The notes under the pieces were generated by a model. The model saw nothing but the letters and a program-made list of their open reading frames with translations, was not told the origin of the DNA and searched no databases. Below, one piece after another: positions 59,905-64,000 of a DNA stretch of 64,000 bases. Within the stretch, counting starts at the first letter, position 1. The number at the start of each line of letters is the position of its first letter. Source of the stretch: an uncultured Flavobacteriales bacterium (GTDB lineage Bacteria; Bacteroidota; Bacteroidia; CAIKAF01); the NCBI GenBank assembly GCA_903825395.1, contig CAIKAF010000005.1:1-64000 (forward strand). The letters run 5' to 3'. Both the position numbers and the translations under genes were made by a program.

Positions 59905-60671
59905 TCTAAAATACCGTTTACAACCTCTGGAAAATTGTGCTCTAAGTACCCTTTAATTTGTTCTTCTTTATTTCTTCTTTTAGCATAGCTAATGAGTTTG
60001 GTGAAGTTTATTTGATAGCGTTTAAAGGCCGTTTCAAACAGCGCATCCATTTCACTTCCCTGAATGGCATAGAAGGTTACGGCATCGCTGTACACATCAA
60101 CTAGCATTTTCTCTAACATCGGCACATCGATTTTATCCTTTGACGTTTCTTTAAAAGCAATTTTCCGTTTTGGCGAACGGCTGATTAGGGGTTTAATAAC
60201 GATGGAAATTTCACTTTCCAAATACCTTCCCATAATTTCCTCTGTGGGATTGAGGAGCACCCGGTATGGCTTGATCTCGGAATAGGCGTTGAATACTTCC
60301 TCAACAAAATCCTTTTCCACCTCGAGTATATAAAAGAAGGTTCCCAATTGATGCCTTGTAAAATCATTCAGCCATTCGGTACTCCAAAGACAATAATCCA
60401 ATTGCTCAAACTCCTTGGCTACAATCTTTGATAATCGAGCTAGTTTATCTGATATAAATGGTCTATACGCTTTTTTGCTTGAAAGGGTATATACACCCAA
60501 TTTTAATTGGTCAATCACCTTGCGCTTTACCAAATCATGGATTCTCCAAGTCAAGGCACTTTCGGTGATTTCAGGATTCAAATCGGTTAAAAAGGAGCTT
60601 AAGACACCTCGGTCGAAATTCCCTTTGCCCTTGAAATGCTTCGATATTTGATGGTCGATGATTTTAGACAT
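59901..60671 (-). CDS. AbiEi/DUF6577-type antitoxin
   Basis: A 256-residue protein placed immediately before the AbiEii toxin. Residues ~10-70 look like a winged helix-turn-helix (RGVLSSFLTDLNPEITESAL, TWRIHDLVKRKVIDQLK, GVYTLS), as in AbiEi antitoxins. The rest has a helical region and a FYILEVEKDFVEEVF segment. I recognise it as the DUF6577-type partner. It probably represses its own operon and neutralises the toxin, by analogy. Two direct repeats lie in its promoter. It is the first gene of the operon. Confidence 0.85.
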   Translation of the reverse strand: MSKIIDHQISKHFKGKGNFDRGVLSSFLTDLNPEITESALTWRIHDLVKRKVIDQLKLGVYTLSSKKAYRPFISDKLARLSKIVAKEFEQLDYCLWSTEWLNDFTRHQLGTFFYILEVEKDFVEEVFNAYSEIKPYRVLLNPTEEIMGRYLESEISIVIKPLISRSPKRKIAFKETSKDKIDVPMLEKMLVDVYSDAVTFYAIQGSEMDALFETAFKRYQINFTKLISYAKRRNKEEQIKGYLEHNFPEVVNGILE

Positions 60672-60712
60672 AGATTAATGTTGGATAAATTTAACATTTT
60701 TAACACATATGA

Positions 60713-60775
60713 ATTACTCATTTTTGCCAATATTGCAAATATAATGGCTTTTTGTAAAATTACTCATTTTTGCCA
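60713..60775 (-). promoter_or_regulatory. AbiE operon operator: two 17-bp direct repeats around a -7 box
   Basis: ATTACTCATTTTTGCCA occurs at 60713-60729 and 60759-60775. Between them, on the minus strand, TATATTTG (60736-60743) fits the -7 consensus, so one repeat covers the start-site region and the other the -33 region. Paired repeats of this sort are what autoregulating AbiEi antitoxins bind. Leader about 55-60 bases. Confidence 0.75.
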
Positions 60776-60833
60776 CTAAATTGTATTCGCTGGCATTTTT
60801 AACCAATTTTTATCGACTGAATTTATCCCCAAT

Positions 60834-60947
60834 ACCTACGGAAGAGGCAGTCTTAAGATCGGCCCATTTTGTATAGATTCCGAAGCAAAATGGATACTTT
60901 GTAAGTCTCCGGAACTTAAGATACTGGTTCGATTACTTCTTAAAGAA
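60834..60947 (+). pseudogene. Decayed copy of the tRNA-Arg(CCG) locus
   Basis: 60834-60875 matches the sequence following tRNA-Met (CCTACGGAA, then GTCTTAAGATCGGC). 60876-60947 matches tRNA-Arg: AATGGATACT, GTAAGTCTCCGGAACTTAAG and GGTTCGATT are intact while the acceptor stem is lost (GATTCCG opposite TTAAAGA). The order and orientation are the same as at 58569-58681, so this is a direct duplication with the AbiE operon between the copies. It cannot fold into a working tRNA. Confidence 0.9.
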
Positions 60948-60971
60948 AGCCTAATTGTATGAGGCTTTTTT
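60946..60971 (+). terminator. Hairpin with T-run after the tRNA-like remnant
   Basis: AAAGCCT and AGGCTTTTTT pair over seven bases. It sits where the terminator of tRNA-Arg would be but its sequence is different. Confidence 0.6.
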
Positions 60972-61129
60972 GTTTATATCTAGTTAAGTAAAAACGGCAA
61001 ATCCTATGTTTCCAAACTTATCCTCTTTAGTACAGCAAGTGCCGCAGGGTAGAAAAAACAAAACCAACCCCTACGGGGTTTTGAGGGCGGGAGCTCCAAT
61101 AATTCCATGGGGGCTTATCCCTAGATTTC

Positions 61130-61400
61130 GCCCTCGGTCCCCTTTGCGCCGACTTGGAGCCCTTTGCAGTAAAAAAACATCGAGGCTTAACCGCCAATTT
61201 TTTAACACAAAGGCCGCAAAGGAAGCCGCAATGTTCGCAAAGGAACCCCCAAACTCCTACACCCCCTCGCTATAACTACATTCCCTTTGTGCCCTTCGCG
61301 CCGACATCGTGCCCTTTGCGGTAAAAAAACATCAAGGCCTAATCGCCAATTTTTAACACAAAGACCGCAAAGGAAGCCGCAATGTTCGCAAAGGAGCTTC
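61130..61400. repeat. Repeat C family, two units
   Basis: Two units of about 178 bases, each with CCCTTTGCGCCGAC-like start, GTAAAAAAACATC, TTTTTAACACAAAG and AATGTTCGCAAAGGA. It is related to the array at 7590-8440. The preceding stretch has AACCCCTACGGGGTT, a palindrome like that near 43950. The gap 60672-61536 otherwise contains no gene. Confidence 0.85.
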
Positions 61401-61536
61401 AGAATTCCATCACGCACCGAACTTCTCCACTCTAGCACAACATCCACAAACCAATCCGAAAACAGATCTGTTCCGACCAGAAACTAAAACCGCAACGCTC
61501 TACTTGTGCTCTCAGTTCGATTTTATCGTTTCTGAT

Positions 61537-61914
61537 TTAGCCGACAACCAAAATCGCCCCGGCATCAATATGGTGATGGCTGCTGTTGAAGATGGCTTCT
61601 CCCCCCTTCACACAAATCACTTGAGGACTTTGATGCTGTACTCCAGTTCGCTGCTCAATCTGATTCGAAACTTCTCTAAATTGAATCAAATCTAAAAAAT
61701 GCAAATCAAATCGGTCTTTCAATTGGCTTGTGCTCTCTTTTAAATGCGCCCAGGCATGCGATGAGACCGGACAGCGGGTACTGTGCTTAAAAAGCAACTG
61801 AGGGCGCGAATTTGAGGCTAAAAAGACCGCATCCAGTTGCGCTACGCTTTCAAGGACATTCCAACCCTCGGGCTGTGCCGCCTCATCTTTTGATTTTGAC
61901 CAAAACCAACTCAT
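61537..61914 (-). CDS. ytxJ: Bacillithiol system redox protein YtxJ
   Basis: A 125-residue thioredoxin-like protein of the YtxJ family. The family motif FKHSTRCPVSS (Cys48) has one cysteine in place of a CxxC pair, as in monothiol bacilliredoxin-like proteins, and the second block VQHQSPQVICVKGGE provides the cis-Pro loop. It ends SSHHHIDAGAIL. YtxJ proteins are linked to bacillithiol redox chemistry in Firmicutes and Bacteroidota. Its ATG overlaps the stop of icd by four bases, so the two genes are co-translated. Confidence 0.92.
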   Translation of the reverse strand: MSWFWSKSKDEAAQPEGWNVLESVAQLDAVFLASNSRPQLLFKHSTRCPVSSHAWAHLKESTSQLKDRFDLHFLDLIQFREVSNQIEQRTGVQHQSPQVICVKGGEAIFNSSHHHIDAGAILVVG

Positions 61915-63356
61915 TCCCCCTGACCCAATGAATATCCACGAACCCCATCAAACTGATATAGGTTCTCGGTTTTAATGACATCAAACCCCGCTTCAACCAA
62001 GGTCTGAAGTAATTTAGGAATATCTGCATTCCGAGGACTATTCCCATCTACGGTTAGCATACGGCAGCGCCAATGATCGGTACAAAAGGTCTGATCAAAC
62101 CCATCAGGATATACTTTAACGCCCCGATTGGTTATCATTTTAAGTTTAAATGGAGCGCTAATGCTGGCCTCTAATTTTTTGCCCAATTCTGCGGGTTTGC
62201 CACCTTGCCATTCTAGGAATACATCAATACCCAAAAGCTCTTTCTTAACTTCTTTCCGATGGTAATCCAAAGTTTGAACGGGTTTTGAGGCGAGCTTAGA
62301 ACTCGAAGAAAGGGCAGGCGCTGAGGCCAATCGCTCAATGACAGCATCCGCAAATTCCGAGGTTCCAACCTTACGTTTACTGGTTTCCTGCCGATAAATA
62401 TCGGCCGTATGCAAACCATCCTCTAAGGTTTTTAACCAGGCCCAGCGAATTCGTTCAGCGACATCGTGCTGACCCAAATGCTCCAACATCATCATGGCTC
62501 CATTCAACATTCCTGAGGGATTTGCAATCGCCTTGCCGGCAATATCTGGGGCAGAGCCATGAATGGCTTCAAACATAGCCAATTCTGTACCAATATTGGA
62601 AGATCCGCACAAACCAACCGAACCACTCACCTCTGCGGCGATATCAGAAATTATATCTCCATACAAATTCAAGGTCACCACTACATCAAACCGATCGGGG
62701 TACCGAGCCAAACGGGCACTGCCAATATCAATGATCATTACCTCTTGTTCCAACTCCGGATACTCCGCTCCAATTTCACGGAAAATGGAAGCAAACAATC
62801 CGTCGGTGATTTTCATGATGTTGTCTTTCACCATGCAAGTCACTTTTTTTCTGCCATTCTGCCGCGCATACTCAAACGCATACCGTACAATACGTTGTGT
62901 CCCCGGAATTGAAATCAATTTTAAACATTGAAAAACATCCGTGGTTTGACGGTGCTCAATGCCGGCATACAAATCCTCTTCATTCTCGCGAACAATCACC
63001 ATATCCATATCTGGAAACGGAGAAGGGATATATGGTTTTAAGGTAAAACAAGGCCGAACGTTGGCGTACAAACCCATGGTTTTTCGAATGGTAACATTCA
63101 AACTTTTATAGCCTCCACCCTGAGGTGTGGTAATAGGAGCTTTAAGAAAAATTCCAGCCCGAATTAAGGCCTCCCAAGCTTCCTGAGGAATACCGGAGGT
63201 GTTCCCAGACAGATAAACTTTCTCCCCAATATCAATAAAGGTTGGGCTGTATTTCGCACCAGCAGCATCCAATATGCGCAAGGTGGCATCGGTAATTTCA
63301 GGACCAATTCCATCGCCCTTAGCGATAACAACTTCTGGATAGCCGGATGTACTCAT
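61911..63356 (-). CDS. icd: Isocitrate dehydrogenase, NADP-type
   Basis: A 481-residue enzyme that oxidatively decarboxylates isocitrate in the TCA cycle. The N-terminal KGDGIGPEITDATLRIL, the isocitrate-binding NVTIRKTMGLYANVRP (~103-118), VIVRENEEDLYAGIEHR (~138-154) and the metal-binding NLYGDIISDIAAEVSGSVGL (~228-247) are clear. The extra ~120-residue C-terminal domain (after DAVIERLASAP) is as in the Bacteroidota/Rickettsia type, longer than E. coli Icd. Cofactor choice is assumed from that type. Promoter TACCTTTG lies at 63417-63424. Confidence 0.95.
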   Translation of the reverse strand: MSTSGYPEVVIAKGDGIGPEITDATLRILDAAGAKYSPTFIDIGEKVYLSGNTSGIPQEAWEALIRAGIFLKAPITTPQGGGYKSLNVTIRKTMGLYANVRPCFTLKPYIPSPFPDMDMVIVRENEEDLYAGIEHRQTTDVFQCLKLISIPGTQRIVRYAFEYARQNGRKKVTCMVKDNIMKITDGLFASIFREIGAEYPELEQEVMIIDIGSARLARYPDRFDVVVTLNLYGDIISDIAAEVSGSVGLCGSSNIGTELAMFEAIHGSAPDIAGKAIANPSGMLNGAMMMLEHLGQHDVAERIRWAWLKTLEDGLHTADIYRQETSKRKVGTSEFADAVIERLASAPALSSSSKLASKPVQTLDYHRKEVKKELLGIDVFLEWQGGKPAELGKKLEASISAPFKLKMITNRGVKVYPDGFDQTFCTDHWRCRMLTVDGNSPRNADIPKLLQTLVEAGFDVIKTENLYQFDGVRGYSLGQGE

Positions 63357-63416
63357 AGGATTTAAGGCATTTAATTCAACGGTAGAATCTTAAAATAAGG
63401 TGTTTTTTAAGGCGCT

Positions 63417-63424
63417 CAAAGGTA
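63417..63424 (-). promoter_or_regulatory. -7 promoter element TACCTTTG for icd-ytxJ
   Basis: Reverse complement of CAAAGGTA, an exact TAnnTTTG match about 60 bases upstream of the icd ATG and just past the terminator of the upstream gene. Confidence 0.55.
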
Positions 63425-63436
63425 CATAAAATAAAA

Positions 63437-63466
63437 AAAGGGATGGCCTTGTGGGCCATCCCTTTT
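63437..63466 (-). terminator. Terminator of the PKD/T9SS gene
   Basis: AAAAGGGATGGCC and GGCCATCCCTTTT pair over thirteen bases around a short loop, with T-runs on both strands. It lies 19 bases past the stop of the partial minus-strand gene at the window end. Confidence 0.92.
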
Positions 63467-63484
63467 AGATTAAATAACTAGGGC

Positions 63485-64000
63485 TTAGTGGCCGCGTACT
63501 ACACGGCTGGTAAACAATTTTCCGTTGATGTCTAAGGTCAACATGTAGGTGCCTGTAGACAAATTCAATGGAGCTGTTTCCAATTCAACCTGATGGTTAC
63601 CCATTGAACGCTGACCTAAGTCGAAGGTAGCAATCAATTTTCCGGTAACATCACGTAGGCTGGCAACTACAGCAGAAGATTCAGTCAATTGCATACCTAC
63701 CATCACGTTTTCAGTGAATGGGTTAGGATACACATTCAAGTTCATAGCCTCAGCATCTGGTCCGTTGAAAGAGAAGATGTCTTTAGCGGTTACTGAATCG
63801 CATTCTGTCGAAGTACAACCGTTTTTAGAAACACTTACACACACATAGTATGTACCTGCCTGAGCATAGTTCTTAAGCGGAGTAGGTTGATTGGAAGAAG
63901 TTCCATCTCCAAAGCTCCACAAGTAACTTGCACCATTGGTTGGGCTGAACAGTGAGAACTGAACTTGGTTCACTCCCATGTTGTTTGAAATCCAAGTGGC
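63485..64000 (-). CDS. C-terminal part of a PKD/T9SS secreted protein (partial)
   Basis: The reading frame is open to the last base of the window, so the true start lies outside. The visible 171 residues begin with a PKD domain (NQVQFSLFSPTNGASYLWSF, then GDGTSSNQPTPLKNYAQAGTYYVCVSVS) and a Cys pair (GCTSTEC). The last ~85 residues (MNLNVYPNPFTENVMVGMQL, TGTYMLTLDINGKLFTSRVV) are a type A T9SS sorting domain. It is a surface or secreted protein; the N-terminal function cannot be read here. Confidence 0.92.
   Translation of the reverse strand, partial: ATWISNNMGVNQVQFSLFSPTNGASYLWSFGDGTSSNQPTPLKNYAQAGTYYVCVSVSKNGCTSTECDSVTAKDIFSFNGPDAEAMNLNVYPNPFTENVMVGMQLTESSAVVASLRDVTGKLIATFDLGQRSMGNHQVELETAPLNLSTGTYMLTLDINGKLFTSRVVRGH

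Noticed and set aside
58849-60671. Complete integrative element at tRNA-Arg
   Set aside because: No integrase, excisionase or transposase gene lies between the tRNA copies, so only a tRNA-flanked module is claimed.

Overview
The window looks like a chromosomal segment from a Bacteroidota bacterium, most likely Flavobacteriales-like; I cannot name the genus. The reasons are: several secreted proteins with type IX secretion (T9SS) C-terminal sorting domains; two CarboxypepD-regulatory/TonB-dependent receptors, one followed by a DUF4249 lipoprotein; DUF2851, DUF420 and DUF6577 proteins; the Bacteroidota-style cytochrome oxidase/SCO/ctaB cluster; a bacillithiol-type YtxJ protein; and many copies of the Bacteroidota promoter -7 element TAnnTTTG (usually TACCTTTG) upstream of genes.

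Layout. 0-8.5 kb: secreted or surface proteins (a T9SS kelch-like protein, a PKD/glycine-rich protein, a PNGase F-like T9SS protein), an SRAP protein, and a 0.85-kb tandem array of a 152-bp repeat. 8.5-23 kb: an RmlD-like reductase, DUF2851, a REP-associated tyrosine transposase (RAYT) with its palindromes, a TonB receptor plus DUF4249 pair, trxB, fumC, a GluQ-like synthetase, a HIT-HNH gene pair and a DUF255 thioredoxin-domain protein. 23-31 kb: a long repeat inverted relative to the one at the window start, a T9SS esterase, a large TonB receptor, an OmpA/TPR lipoprotein and gmhA. 31-36 kb: one minus-strand operon for cytochrome oxidase assembly and subunits (ctaB, two subunit III genes, subunit IV, a SCO-like protein, SCO, DUF420, a small membrane protein). 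36-45 kb: a fibrinogen-domain protein, a methyltransferase, a T9SS serine hydrolase, an SGNH protein, a DAO oxidase, a cysteine-cluster protein, a coiled-coil lipoprotein, a DCC protein and a DAHP synthase-chorismate mutase fusion. 45-48 kb: an ExbB/ExbD energiser operon. 48-58 kb: tyrS, an M49-like peptidase, a membrane glycosyltransferase-like protein, an FN3/T9SS protein, ComF, a coiled-coil membrane protein, a flippase and era. 58-61 kb: initiator tRNA-Met, tRNA-Arg, then an AbiE-type toxin-antitoxin pair bounded on its far side by a decayed second copy of the tRNA-Arg region. 61-64 kb: ytxJ-icd and the 3' end of a PKD/T9SS protein that runs off the window.

Most gene content is housekeeping or surface-related. 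The unusual part is the repeat landscape: two palindrome families carrying the GTAG foot typical of RAYT substrates (one family has a copy in frame inside the RAYT gene), a GC-rich ~150-bp interspersed repeat (five copies plus a fragment), a CTTTGTGTTAAAA/TTTTAACACAAAG repeat family, a >400-bp inverted repeat pair 23 kb apart, and a long hairpin at the start of the DUF4249 gene. The best mobile or defence-like unit is the AbiE module beside tRNA-Arg. Domain assignments were made by reading the sequence and no database search was run.
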